From: Pelosinus propionicus DSM 13327 | Lineage (GTDB): Bacteria; Bacillota; Negativicutes; DSM-13327 | DNA length: 64,000 nt | Direction: 5' to 3' | NCBI RefSeq assembly: GCF_900114615.1 | Contig: NZ_FOTS01000020.1 | Location: 1-64,000 of the forward strand | Part shown: positions 17,360 through 26,314 of the stretch, piece by piece | How the letters are laid out: every line of letters starts with the position of its first letter | Numbering within the stretch: position 1 is the stretch's first letter | The notes under the pieces: generated by a model | What the model saw: the letters and a program-made list of their open reading frames with translations, nothing else | The model's database searches: none | Told to the model about the DNA's origin: nothing | Program-made: the position numbers and the translations under genes

Positions 17360-18123
17360 TCAACCTCCTCTCCGAGGTAGGCCTCAATAACCCGTGGGTT
17401 ATTCTTGATTTCCTCAGGTGTTCCTTGGGCAATTATACTGCCATATTCTAATACGTAAATACGTTCGCATACATTCATAACCAATTGCATGTCATGTTCT
17501 ATTAATAAAATAGTTAAATCAAACTCTTTTTTTATCCATTTTATCATTTGCATTAACTGTTGAGTTTCCTGTGGATTCATACCAGCTGCAGGTTCATCTA
17601 ACAAAAGTAATTTAGGCTGTGCTGCTAAAGCTCTGGCAATCTCCAAACGACGCTGCTCACCATAAGGCAAGTTTTTAGCAATTTCATCTTTTTTATCACT
17701 TAATTTAAAGATTTCTAATAGTTTGATCGCTCTTTCTTCAATTTCTTTTTCTTCTTGATGATATCTTCCCATACGTAAGACAGATTCCAAAATACCATAT
17801 TTTACATGAAAATGATAAGCAATTTTAACATTATCTAGAACCGATAGTTCAGAAAAGAGACGAATATTTTGGAAGGTTCTAGCTACTCCTTTTTGGGTAA
17901 TTTGAAAAGGTTTAAGACCAATAGTACTTTTACCATCAAAATCGATTTCACCAGATGTCGGTTGATACACACCAGTTAATAAGTTAAAAGCGGTTGTTTT
18001 CCCAGCTCCATTGGGACCAATTAATCCAATCAACTCACCTTTACCAAGCTCGATAGAAAAATCAGATACGGCCTTAAGTCCGCCAAAGACTTTGGAGAGT
18101 TTAGTTGCCTTGAGTATTGCCAC
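17356..18123 (-). CDS. livG: Branched-chain amino acid ABC transporter, ATP-binding protein LivG
   Basis: Second ATPase of the transporter. 255 residues with Walker A GPNGAGKTTAF, the LivG marker GVARTFQNIRLF, the signature LPYGEQRRLEIARALAAQPKLLLLDEPAAGMNP and the H-loop LIEHDMQLVMNVCERIYVLEYG. The start is GTG at 18123, overlapping the end of livM by 23 bases, with GGAGGT seven bases upstream. Overlaps on both sides show tight operon coupling. Confidence 0.95.
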   Translation of the reverse strand: MAILKATKLSKVFGGLKAVSDFSIELGKGELIGLIGPNGAGKTTAFNLLTGVYQPTSGEIDFDGKSTIGLKPFQITQKGVARTFQNIRLFSELSVLDNVKIAYHFHVKYGILESVLRMGRYHQEEKEIEERAIKLLEIFKLSDKKDEIAKNLPYGEQRRLEIARALAAQPKLLLLDEPAAGMNPQETQQLMQMIKWIKKEFDLTILLIEHDMQLVMNVCERIYVLEYGSIIAQGTPEEIKNNPRVIEAYLGEEVE

Positions 18124-19060
18124 GCTTATTACCTCCCATCAAACGGCCAAAGATTTTAAGACTGATTTCTTTATTGCCAAATAAGCCTTGAGGACGATAT
18201 AACATTAATACAATCAACATCAAAGAGTAAATGATCATACGCCACTCAGGATAACTAGCCAGCGCTGCAGATACAAAAGTCAATAATATCGCTGCAGTGA
18301 TCGATCCGCTAATACTACCTAAGCCACCTAATACTACAATCGTCAAAATATCAAAGGACTTCATAAAAGTAAAGGATGCAGGGTGAGCAATATAAAAGTA
18401 ATGGGAAAATAATGTTCCTGCAATACCTGCAAATGCAGCTCCAATCGTAAAAGCCATCACTTTATATTTTGTTGTATCAATTCCCATTGCCTCAGCTGCA
18501 ATTTGATTTTCTCGAATCGAAATACACGCCCGACCATGTGTAGAATTAATAAAATTTCTAATAAAAAATACGGTGAAAACTGTTGCTATAAATACCCACG
18601 TAAAATTACTATAGCGAGGTATTCCCATAAAACCAGATGCGCCGCCTACATAAGGAATATTCAGTATGGTAATTCTGATGATTTCTCCCAATCCTAAAGT
18701 AGCAATAGCTAGATAATCACCATCTAAACGCAAAGTAGGTAAGCCAATAATAAATCCTAAGAAGCCCGCAGCCGCTGCTCCGCCTAAAATAGCAACAATG
18801 AAGGGCAATTGCAGTTTAACGGTAAGCACAGCGCCAAGATAAGCCCCCACAGCCATAAATCCAGCATGACCGATAGAAAATTGACCTGTAAAGCCATTAA
18901 TTAGGTTTAAGCTTACTGCCAAAATTACATTGATACAGATTAAAATCAAATTTAGTTCCCAAAACGGTCCAATAACATCTAACATAAGCAAGCCTTGAAC
19001 AACCGCATAAAATGCTATACATGCCACAAACGCCAGTAATTCCTTTTTATTGTTTCCCAT
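18101..19060 (-). CDS. livM: Branched-chain amino acid ABC transporter permease LivM
   Basis: Membrane-spanning subunit, 319 residues with about nine helices. Recognisable LivM segments are LNLINGFTGQFSIGHAGFMAVGAYLGA, GLPTLRLDGDYLAIATLGLGEIIRI and the cytoplasmic loop GRACISIRENQIAAEAMGID that contacts the ATPases. It starts 14 bases after livH ends and overlaps livG. No separate regulatory signal is seen within the run. Confidence 0.94.
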   Translation of the reverse strand: MGNNKKELLAFVACIAFYAVVQGLLMLDVIGPFWELNLILICINVILAVSLNLINGFTGQFSIGHAGFMAVGAYLGAVLTVKLQLPFIVAILGGAAAAGFLGFIIGLPTLRLDGDYLAIATLGLGEIIRITILNIPYVGGASGFMGIPRYSNFTWVFIATVFTVFFIRNFINSTHGRACISIRENQIAAEAMGIDTTKYKVMAFTIGAAFAGIAGTLFSHYFYIAHPASFTFMKSFDILTIVVLGGLGSISGSITAAILLTFVSAALASYPEWRMIIYSLMLIVLMLYRPQGLFGNKEISLKIFGRLMGGNKRGNTQGN

Positions 19061-19074
19061 AATTATTTTGCCAC

Positions 19075-19968
19075 CTACACTTTCTCACGAACGTTTTTAC
19101 CCAATAAGCCTGAAGGCTTAAACAGTAAAATGATAATTAAAATGGCAAATGCTGCAGCATCACGGAACGTAGATGAAATAAAGCCACTTACCATCGCTTC
19201 GATGACGCCCATGATAATACCACCAAGCATCGCCCCTGGAATTACTCCAATTCCCCCCAGAACTGCAGCGACGAATGCTTTAAGTCCTGGCATAATACCC
19301 ATTAAAGGATCAATGGAATTATAATATACACCAACTAACATGCCTGCGGCAGCTGCTAATGCAGAACCAATGGCAAATGTAATTGAAATAACACGGTCAA
19401 CATCAATACCCATTAATCTCGCTGCATCGGTATCGAAAGATACAGCCCGCATTGCTTTACCAATTTTGGTACGCTGCACGACGAAGGTTAAAATAATCAT
19501 TAAAACTACAGATATTGCAAGGATAATAACCTGTTGACTATTCACTACAATATTACCAAAGTTATAAACTTGAGATTCAAATAAGGCTGGAAATGTTCTC
19601 GGCTGTGGTGTAACAAGAAGCATTCCGCCATACTCTAATAATAAAGATACACCAATTGCCGTAATTAATATCGCGATTCTGGGCGCCTTTCGAAGTGGGC
19701 GATAAGCTAATCTTTCAATTGTCATCCCAACTATGGCTGCCACGACCATGGACACAACTAGTGCTGGCAAAAAAGAAAGTTTGAGGGTTGTCGTCGCAAA
19801 GAATGCTACATAAGCACCCACCATATAAATATCACCATGCGCAAAATTAATCAACTTAATAATTCCATACACCATTGTGTAACCTAAAGCAATGAGTGCA
19901 TAAATACTGCCAAGAGATATACCATTTATTAATTGCTGTAAAAATTGCTGAGTAACTGAAAAATCCAT
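19075..19968 (-). CDS. livH: Branched-chain amino acid ABC transporter permease LivH
   Basis: Partner permease, 297 residues, about eight helices. LivH markers include GSIYALIALGYTMVYGIIKLINFAHGD and GKAMRAVSFDTDAARLMGID (ATPase contact), and GGIGVIPGAMLGGIIMGVIEA. The ATG at 19968 follows AGGAGGCG. It is the first gene of livHMGF, with a 310-base leader from a consensus promoter near 20290 that carries a tiny open frame. The binding-protein genes lie upstream as separate units, not in this operon. Confidence 0.95.
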   Translation of the reverse strand: MDFSVTQQFLQQLINGISLGSIYALIALGYTMVYGIIKLINFAHGDIYMVGAYVAFFATTTLKLSFLPALVVSMVVAAIVGMTIERLAYRPLRKAPRIAILITAIGVSLLLEYGGMLLVTPQPRTFPALFESQVYNFGNIVVNSQQVIILAISVVLMIILTFVVQRTKIGKAMRAVSFDTDAARLMGIDVDRVISITFAIGSALAAAAGMLVGVYYNSIDPLMGIMPGLKAFVAAVLGGIGVIPGAMLGGIIMGVIEAMVSGFISSTFRDAAAFAILIIILLFKPSGLLGKNVREKV

Positions 19969-20210
19969 GATTTCGCCTCCTACATTTTTTTATTTTTAAG
20001 GGTTAAAGCGATGCCTTTTCCCTATTTTTTTCAGGTTAGAAAGTAGAACTGGAATAAAGTCTAATAGAGTCTACTTCAAAATTCCCATTTACCATTATTG
20101 TCCCTGTGCGTTTTCACTAAACATACGTCTTTGTACGTCTCGTTCAAATGCTCGTAAGGACTAGCATCTGGATATTTTAAAACAGCCTCTCAACAGGTTA
20201 TATGTGCTTT

Positions 20211-20234
20211 TTAGCTCTTATAAGGATTCCTCAT
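20211..20234 (-). CDS. Possible seven-codon leader peptide upstream of livH
   Basis: Minus strand: AGAGGAG, then ATG at 20234 reading M-R-N-P-Y-K-S and TAA. The ribosome site is good and the frame lies about 45 bases after the predicted livH transcript start. It contains no run of Leu, Ile or Val codons, so classical branched-chain attenuation is not supported. Could be chance. Confidence 0.35.
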   Translation of the reverse strand: MRNPYKS

Positions 20235-20283
20235 AACTCCTCTTAAAATCTTTGTGTGGACATTTCCCTATAATATATACGTA

Positions 20284-20312
20284 ATTATAGATACATTGTC
20301 TTCTACTGTCAA
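20284..20312 (-). promoter_or_regulatory. Promoter of livHMGF
   Basis: Minus strand TTGACA (20312-20307), 17-base spacer, TATAAT (20289-20284). It gives a leader of about 310 bases before livH. I saw no T-box or known riboswitch in that leader. The stretch 20320-20670 upstream of it is AT-rich and shows nothing I can name. Confidence 0.85.
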
Positions 20313-20675
20313 TACTTTTATCTTTGATTTCCTCGGTTAATCTCTTCCATAAATACAATCAATTATTTGTAGAATACTTTTTTCGTTGTTTTGCAAGTTA
20401 GGATCGTATTGCTTTATACTTATGCAAGTATTATGCCATTTATGTTCTAGCATTAGCACTTATTCATTCCTTATGGTTCTGCAGCCTTTATATTATATGT
20501 TCTGACATGTGATCAGCCTTTTTTAAACGATGTTATGAAACGCTAACAATTTCTAATAGATTGATTATCCTGTACAGCTATATACGTCTGTAATTTGACA
20601 TATTCGTCGGTGGATTGACAGTATCTATTATAACTACACTTTATGATCAGGTAATTTTTACCATTCATTTTCAAA

Positions 20676-20725
20676 AAACCACAAAAGCGCAATGCCACGC
20701 CAGTAGCATTGCGCTTTTGTGGTTT
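20676..20725 (-). terminator. Terminator of the first livJ gene
   Basis: A perfect 20-base inverted repeat (20676-20695 and 20706-20725, 10-base loop) about 90 bases after the gene, with TTTTTTGA on the minus side. Confidence 0.85.
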
Positions 20726-20815
20726 AAACTAAATCTTATGCTTTTTGCTTCAGAAAGAGTTTAGAGATACTCTTTCTTATGAATGTCAATATGTTGACAC
20801 TTATCCTATTAATGA

Positions 20816-21982
20816 TTAAGGATTTATTTTTTCTTTAAAAGTTTGCTTGCCATCTTTCATCTCAATAATTACAGCACTTTTTACAGCATCATGAGTTTCA
20901 TTTAACGTAATTAATCCCGATACGGCATTATAATCTTTTGTCTTTGCCAATTCATCTTTGATCTTCACAGTATCAACACCATTGGCACGTTTAATAGACT
21001 CAATAACCATCATAGTGGCATCATAAGCTAATGCAGCAAAAGCATCCGGAGTCTCTTTATATTCTGCTTTATAAGCTTCAACAAAAGTCTTAATTGCTGG
21101 GCTATTATCATCCGGTGAATAATGATTTGCAAAGAATGTATTATTCAGCGCTTGAGCTCCAGCAATTTCTGGAAGTTTCGCAGAATCCCAGCCGTCACCA
21201 CCGAGCAGCGGCATAGTTAAGCCAATTTCTCGAGCTTGTTTCGCAATCATGCCGACTTCTTGATAATACCCTGGAACAAATACGACATCCACATTTGCAG
21301 CTTTAATCTTTGTTAATGTTGCTTTAAAATCTGTATCTTTTGCTAGGTACGCTTCTTCCACTGCAATTGTACCACCATTTTTAATAAAGGTTTCTTTAAA
21401 GAACTGACCCAAACCTTTAGCATAGTCACTGGAATTATCAATGTATATTGCTGCAGTCTTAGCCTTTAAGGTTTTCGTAGCAAAATTCGCCATTACTGAG
21501 CCTTGGAAAGGATCAATAAATGCTGCTCGGAATAAATAATCTCGAACCTTATTAGTCGTAGGATCTACTGTCACTTTAGGGTTAGATGCAGTTGGGCTAA
21601 TTGCTAAAACTTTATTATCTTGGTTGACTTGAGCTCCAGCAATTACACTAGAAGATGCAATTGGTGCAATAACAGCTACTACCTTATCCTGCGTAATTAA
21701 TTTCTGCATTGCATTTGCAGCTTCTGCTGCTTCACTCTTATTATCTGCAACCACTAAACTCAGCTGTTTACCTAAAACACCACCATTAGCATTGATTTGC
21801 TTAATTGCTAAATTAGCACCATTGCTTGCAGATTTACCGAAAGTTGCATTCCCGCCTGTCATTTCTAAATTAGCACCAAGTTTAATAACGTTACTATCTT
21901 GTTTACCGCTGCATCCCGCTGCCATTAAACCTAACATGGCGATAACAATAAGAACACCGATCCACTTGTTTCTTTTTCTCAT
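20816..21982 (-). CDS. livJ: Branched-chain amino acid binding lipoprotein (copy 1)
   Basis: Extracytoplasmic solute receptor of the Liv family that delivers amino acids to LivHM. 388 residues: a lipoprotein signal with lipobox LMAAGC (Cys24), then a two-lobed periplasmic-binding fold beginning KLGANLEMTGGNATFGKSASNGANLAIKQINANGGVLGKQ. It ends KDGKQTFKEKINP, like its two neighbours. ATG at 21982 follows AAGGAG. It has its own promoter and terminator, so expression can differ from livHMGF. It is visibly the most diverged of the three copies. Confidence 0.93.
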   Translation of the reverse strand: MRKRNKWIGVLIVIAMLGLMAAGCSGKQDSNVIKLGANLEMTGGNATFGKSASNGANLAIKQINANGGVLGKQLSLVVADNKSEAAEAANAMQKLITQDKVVAVIAPIASSSVIAGAQVNQDNKVLAISPTASNPKVTVDPTTNKVRDYLFRAAFIDPFQGSVMANFATKTLKAKTAAIYIDNSSDYAKGLGQFFKETFIKNGGTIAVEEAYLAKDTDFKATLTKIKAANVDVVFVPGYYQEVGMIAKQAREIGLTMPLLGGDGWDSAKLPEIAGAQALNNTFFANHYSPDDNSPAIKTFVEAYKAEYKETPDAFAALAYDATMMVIESIKRANGVDTVKIKDELAKTKDYNAVSGLITLNETHDAVKSAVIIEMKDGKQTFKEKINP

Positions 21983-22095
21983 AAATGCTCATTCTCCTTC
22001 TAAATATGTATTTTCTTAACTTAAAAGTCCGTATCCACTGTTCGAAATGCGCCCAAGTCCTCCTCAGACGGATATTCGTACTTATCACAAGCTGT

Positions 22096-22124
22096 ATTAT
22101 AGACATATTGTTCTTCACTGTCAA
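22096..22124 (-). promoter_or_regulatory. Promoter of livJ copy 1
   Basis: Minus strand TTGACA (22124-22119), 17-base spacer, TATAAT (22101-22096); the leader is about 107 bases. The sequence from GTATTGACAGT to CTATAAT closely resembles the livH promoter. The rest of the 357-base gap upstream holds only the terminator of copy 2. Confidence 0.85.
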
Positions 22125-22294
22125 TACTCATACAAAGGACTTTCGACGAATTGTCCTCTCTCAATAGATATGTTCATTTTTTTCAAAAAAATCTTGCTAT
22201 TTATTTGCAATACGAATGCTGTAAATAAAATCCATCTTTTTTTATTTTATCCAATAAAAAGAATTTGACTCATTAAAGAGATATAAACCAACTG

Positions 22295-22347
22295 ATCCAT
22301 AAATAAAAAAGAACTTGGCATAGCCAAGTTCTTTTTTATTTATGGAT
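22295..22347 (-). terminator. Terminator of livJ copy 2
   Basis: A perfect 25-base inverted repeat (22295-22319 and 22323-22347, three-base loop), rich in T on the 3' side. It includes the stop codon and last codons of copy 2. Confidence 0.85.
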
Positions 22348-23515
22348 TAATTTTTTCTTTAAAGGTTTGTTTTCCATCTTTCATTTCGATAACAACACCA
22401 CTCTTAACAGGGTCATGATTTGCATCCAGAGTGATTACTCCTGTTACGACTTGCAAGTCTTTTGTTTTTTCTAATGCATCTCTAATTTTATCAGGTTCCG
22501 TGCTATTTGCCCGTTTAATCGCGTCAATAACCATTAAGCCCGCATCATACCCCAATGCAGCTAAAGCATTTGGCTCTTGACCATACTCTTTCTTATATGC
22601 TTCTACAAATTTTACAATACGAGGATCTGTATCTTGTGAAGAATAGTGATTACTAAAGAATGTATTATTCATTGCCTCTGCCCCTGCAACTTCTACTACC
22701 TTAGGGTCATCCCAGCCATCTGTACCGATAAGAGGAATGGTAATGCCTAATTCTCGAGCTTGCTTTGCAATTTTGCCTACTTCTTCATAGTATGCAGGGA
22801 TAAAAATAGTATCTGCATTCATTACTTTTATTTTCGTAAGCGTCGACTTAAAGTCCTGATCTTTTTGCAAGAAGGCCTCCTTACCTACAATCACGCCACC
22901 ATTTTTAACAAACTGAGTCTCAAAAGATTCGGCCAGCCCTTTAGAATAATCAGAACTATTATCAATATAAATCACAGCTGTTTTTGCTTTTAATGATTTG
23001 CTTGCGAAGTTCGCCATAACAGTTCCTTGAAACGGATCTATAAAGCAGCTACGGAAGGCATACGGTCTTACTTTACCATTATCTACAGTAATCTTTGAAT
23101 TCGTACCAGTGGCTGTAATGACTGGAATTTTATTATCTTGTGATACCTGCAAGGTCGCTAACACATTAGAACTAGCAACAGGTCCCATAACAAGAGGAAC
23201 CTTATCTTGGGTAATCAATTTCGTGATTGCATTAGTGGCCTCAGATGGTTCTGATTTATTGTCCGCTAAAATTAACTTTATTTGCTTGCCAAGAACACCG
23301 CCTGAAGCATTAGCTTCTTTAAAAGCAAGCTGAATACCATTTGTTGTCATCTTGCCAAAATTAGCTACTCCACCAGTTAACTCAAAATTTCCACCGATTT
23401 TTATTTCTTTGGAATCACTCACAGCTGGAGTAGAGCTGCATCCCGCCAACATCAAACCGAACATGGCTACCGTAACGAATAAACCAATAAGTGAAAAGCC
23501 TTTCTTTGACATCAT
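22340..23515 (-). CDS. livJ: Branched-chain amino acid binding lipoprotein (copy 2)
   Basis: 391 residues, same family as copies 1 and 3: lipobox LMLAGC (Cys26), opening KIGGNFELTGGVANFGKMTTNGIQLAFKEANASGGVLGKQ. It is very similar to copy 3 across the whole length (for example KNGGVIVGKEAFLQKDQDFKSTLTKIK), so these two look like a recent duplication. Two adjacent ATG codons (23515 and 23512) follow GAGGAGGAG; the second has the better spacing. Own promoter and terminator. Differences in the ligand pocket could give different amino acid preference; that is untested. Confidence 0.93.
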   Translation of the reverse strand: MMSKKGFSLIGLFVTVAMFGLMLAGCSSTPAVSDSKEIKIGGNFELTGGVANFGKMTTNGIQLAFKEANASGGVLGKQIKLILADNKSEPSEATNAITKLITQDKVPLVMGPVASSNVLATLQVSQDNKIPVITATGTNSKITVDNGKVRPYAFRSCFIDPFQGTVMANFASKSLKAKTAVIYIDNSSDYSKGLAESFETQFVKNGGVIVGKEAFLQKDQDFKSTLTKIKVMNADTIFIPAYYEEVGKIAKQARELGITIPLIGTDGWDDPKVVEVAGAEAMNNTFFSNHYSSQDTDPRIVKFVEAYKKEYGQEPNALAALGYDAGLMVIDAIKRANSTEPDKIRDALEKTKDLQVVTGVITLDANHDPVKSGVVIEMKDGKQTFKEKINP

Positions 23516-23725
23516 TACTCCTCCTCATATTTTAACATGTATTATAAAATCGATACTCCCTATTCCTACCGCTAAAACCTAAAAGCGTCTAAGTAACATT
23601 TGGTTTGATTTTTTCCTTCACACAAAATTGCGACTTTTACCTGCCCCCTTATGTTACACTTTACACTTTTATTAATACATTCTGTTTTCAAGTACTCCAC
23701 CAGAATATATTTGTGTATGTATGCT

Positions 23726-23754
23726 ATTATATTTACTCCTAACTTTACTGTCAA
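23726..23754 (-). promoter_or_regulatory. Promoter of livJ copy 2
   Basis: Minus strand TTGACA (23754-23749), 17-base spacer, TATAAT (23731-23726). The leader is about 200 bases, with no structure I could name. Confidence 0.85.
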
Positions 23755-23823
23755 TACTTTTTATTAAGACTTATGTTTTAAAATTGTCCTTATATATAAC
23801 ATCTTAACGAACCGTGACTTTCA

Positions 23824-23880
23824 CCCATAAATAAAAAAAATGGACTCGGCTTAAGCCGAGTCCATTTTTTTATTTATGGG
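23824..23880 (-). terminator. Terminator of livJ copy 3
   Basis: Inverted repeat of about 28 bases with one unpaired A (23824-23852 and 23853-23880). It contains the stop codon of copy 3 and long A/T tracts on both sides. Confidence 0.85.
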
Positions 23881-25046
23881 TTGATTTTTTCTTTAAATGT
23901 TTGCTTGCCATCTTTCATTTCGATTACTACACCGCTCTTAATTGGATCGTGATTTGCATCCAACGTAATTTTTCCTGTTACAACTTGTAAATCCTTAATC
24001 TTTTCCAAGGCTTCTCTTATTTTTTCAGGTTCAGCGCTATTGGCTCTTTTTATTGAATCAACAACCATTAGTGCTGCGTCATATCCTAAAGCTGCGAAAG
24101 CATTTGGCTCCTGCCCATATTCTTTTTTATAGGCCTCAACAAATTTCACAATATTAGGATCTGTATCTTGAGAAGAATAATGATTACTAAAGAATGTATT
24201 ATTTAGTGCGGCAGCACCAGCAACTTCTGCTATTTTAGGATCATCCCATCCGTCTGTACCAATAAAAGGTACGGTAATTCCCATCTCGCGAGCTTGCTTT
24301 GCAATTTTACCTACTTCCTCATAATATGCAGGAATGAAGATAGTCTCAGGATTTAGTGCTTTTATTTTGGTCAAAGTGGATTTAAAATCTTGGTCTTTCT
24401 GTAAAAATGCTTCTTTTCCTATAACAGTTCCACCATTTTTAACAAACTGAGCTTCAAAGGATTCCGCCAAATTCTTGGAATAATCTGAGCTATTATCAAT
24501 ATAAATAACTGCAGTTTTGGCCTTTAGTGTTGTCGCAGCAAAATTAGCCATTACAATACCTTGAAACGGATCAATAAAACAGCTGCGGAAAACATAGGGT
24601 CTTACTTTACCATTATCTACAGTAATTTTAGCATTTGTACCTGTTGGAGTAATAACAGGAATTTTATTATCTTGTGCCACCTGTAATGCAGCTATTGCAT
24701 TGGAGCTTGTAATCGGTCCCATGATAAGAGAGACCTTATCTTGTGTGATTAGCTTCGTCATCGCATTAGTAGCTTCCGATGCTTCTGACTTATTATCTGC
24801 TTGAATAATTTTAATCTGCTTGCCCAGAACGCCCCCAGCGGCGTTAACCTCTTTAAATGCCAATTGGATGCCATTAAAAGCGGATTTACCATAATTGGCA
24901 ACACTACCTGTCATTTCAATATTTGCACCTATTTTTATTTCTTTCGAATCGGAAGCTGATGGAGTTGAGCTACATCCTGCCACCATCATTCCTAACATAG
25001 ACAGTGCCGCTATTAAACCTGTGTACAATAATCTTCTTTTTCCCAT
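23874..25046 (-). CDS. livJ: Branched-chain amino acid binding lipoprotein (copy 3)
   Basis: 390 residues from the ATG at 25046, chosen because GGAGGAATT lies just upstream and the signal peptide then begins MGKRRLLYTGLIAALSMLG with lipobox MMVAGC (Cys25). A longer in-frame start would place non-signal residues first. Opening KIGANIEMTGSVANYGKSAFNGIQLAFKEVNAAGG; C-terminal KDGKQTFKEKINP. Nearly the same as copy 2 through most of its length. It is the most upstream gene of the liv cluster. Confidence 0.93.
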   Translation of the reverse strand: MGKRRLLYTGLIAALSMLGMMVAGCSSTPSASDSKEIKIGANIEMTGSVANYGKSAFNGIQLAFKEVNAAGGVLGKQIKIIQADNKSEASEATNAMTKLITQDKVSLIMGPITSSNAIAALQVAQDNKIPVITPTGTNAKITVDNGKVRPYVFRSCFIDPFQGIVMANFAATTLKAKTAVIYIDNSSDYSKNLAESFEAQFVKNGGTVIGKEAFLQKDQDFKSTLTKIKALNPETIFIPAYYEEVGKIAKQAREMGITVPFIGTDGWDDPKIAEVAGAAALNNTFFSNHYSSQDTDPNIVKFVEAYKKEYGQEPNAFAALGYDAALMVVDSIKRANSAEPEKIREALEKIKDLQVVTGKITLDANHDPIKSGVVIEMKDGKQTFKEKINP

Positions 25047-25219
25047 GATAATTCCTCCATTCTTAATGATATTGGGCGTCCTAATCAAGAAAACGCCTTT
25101 CTTAAAAATATAGCAGTTACTTTTCTAAGTTTTCATCCTATTTTATTACATGTTTACATCTTTTAAAAAGACATTTGTTAGGAAAGTACACAACTGCAAC
25201 ATATTTGTATCTGTAGGCT

Positions 25220-25248
25220 ATTATATTTACTTCGTTACCTACTGTCAA
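25220..25248 (-). promoter_or_regulatory. Promoter of livJ copy 3
   Basis: Minus strand TTGACA (25248-25243), 17-base spacer, TATAAT (25225-25220). The last half of the spacer (AGTAAATATAATAGC) matches copy 2, so the promoter was probably duplicated with the gene. The remaining 150 bases to the amidase gene show nothing else. Confidence 0.85.
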
Positions 25249-25405
25249 GGCTTTTGTTAGTTTTTTTTATTACTTTATAAACGTATGTCTTCTGTTAATG
25301 AACATCTATTTTTTTATAAAAAAGAAAAGATCCGTATAAAGCAACGTCAATCCTAGACTTTTGCCTTTTACGAATCTCCTCATTTTTGTAACCTAACCGA
25401 ATTTA

Positions 25406-26263
25406 TTATACGAAAGTAGTTTCCCCTTTTTTCTGACAAAGCTCATATACATCTGCTCTGCGGTGCTGTAATAATGGCAACTCCCGACGAACCGTATTTA
25501 GGATTTCAAGATCAATTTCTACGATAAGCAGTTCTTCTTTATCGCCAGCTGCTGATACGATTTGTCCCCATGGATTAACTACCATGGAATGCCCATATAC
25601 TTGATATGATGATTCTCGAAAATTAGCCGGTGCTGCTCCTGCTACAAAAACTTGATTGTCAACAGCCCTAGCTCGCATTAATAACTCCCAATGGGCTGGG
25701 CCTGTTGTCATGCCAAAAACACCTGGAAATATAAGTAGCTTAGCGCCAGCAAGAGTCATTAAACGTGATAACTCTGGAAATCGTATATCATAACAAATAC
25801 CAATTCCCAACATCAATCCTGCGGCCTTGACTACTGTTATATCTTGCCCCGCTGATAAGATGCTTGATTCCTTAAATACAGTACCACCTGCTATTTCCAC
25901 ATCAAATAAGTGTACTTTTCTGTGCCGTTCTAGTAAATCTCCCCGTTCATCAAAGATAAAACTGGTATTAAAGATATTACCGTATTCATCTCTTTCAGGT
26001 ACAGATCCGCCTACTACTACCATATGCTCTTGTGCTGCTGTTTGAGACAACATGGTAAAGGTCTCACCCTTGGGATAGGATTCGGCATACTCTGAGAAAA
26101 ATTTTGCATCATAAGGGCAATTGAACATTTCAGGTAATATAGCAATCTTGCATTTTTTTTCAGCTGCTGCTTTTAACATCTTTTCCGCATTGCGTATGTT
26201 TAATGATTTATCTGATGTAACAGGTAATTGACAAATTCCTAAGGTGATAGAATTGGATTTCAC
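25406..26263 (-). CDS. Carbon-nitrogen hydrolase (nitrilase family, omega-amidase-like)
   Basis: Hydrolyses amide or nitrile-type C-N bonds with a Glu-Lys-Cys triad. All three are visible: Glu45 in ILPEMFNCPYD, Lys in ERHRKVHLFDV and Cys in GIGICYDIRFPELSR. The sequence resembles Nit2/omega-amidases that deaminate alpha-keto glutaramate or succinamate, but the substrate is not provable. I choose GTG at 26263 because AGGAGGG ends seven bases before it; the ATG at 26269 is only one base from that site. About 285 residues, normal for the family. Confidence 0.88.
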   Translation of the reverse strand: MKSNSITLGICQLPVTSDKSLNIRNAEKMLKAAAEKKCKIAILPEMFNCPYDAKFFSEYAESYPKGETFTMLSQTAAQEHMVVVGGSVPERDEYGNIFNTSFIFDERGDLLERHRKVHLFDVEIAGGTVFKESSILSAGQDITVVKAAGLMLGIGICYDIRFPELSRLMTLAGAKLLIFPGVFGMTTGPAHWELLMRARAVDNQVFVAGAAPANFRESSYQVYGHSMVVNPWGQIVSAAGDKEELLIVEIDLEILNTVRRELPLLQHRRADVYELCQKKGETTFV

Positions 26264-26314
26264 TTTCATTCCCTCCTTGACTATATACAAAAATAGCGTC
26301 GTCTACACCCTGCA

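Noticed and set aside
19969-20283. T-box or riboswitch in the livH leader
   Set aside because: I found no T-box GGGTGGNACCGCG core, no specifier loop with a branched-chain codon and no known aptamer core.
20590-20640. Plus-strand TTGACA motifs near 20595 and 20613 as promoters
   Set aside because: Spacing to the next TATTAT/TATAAC is about 25 or 8 bases and no plus-strand gene follows.
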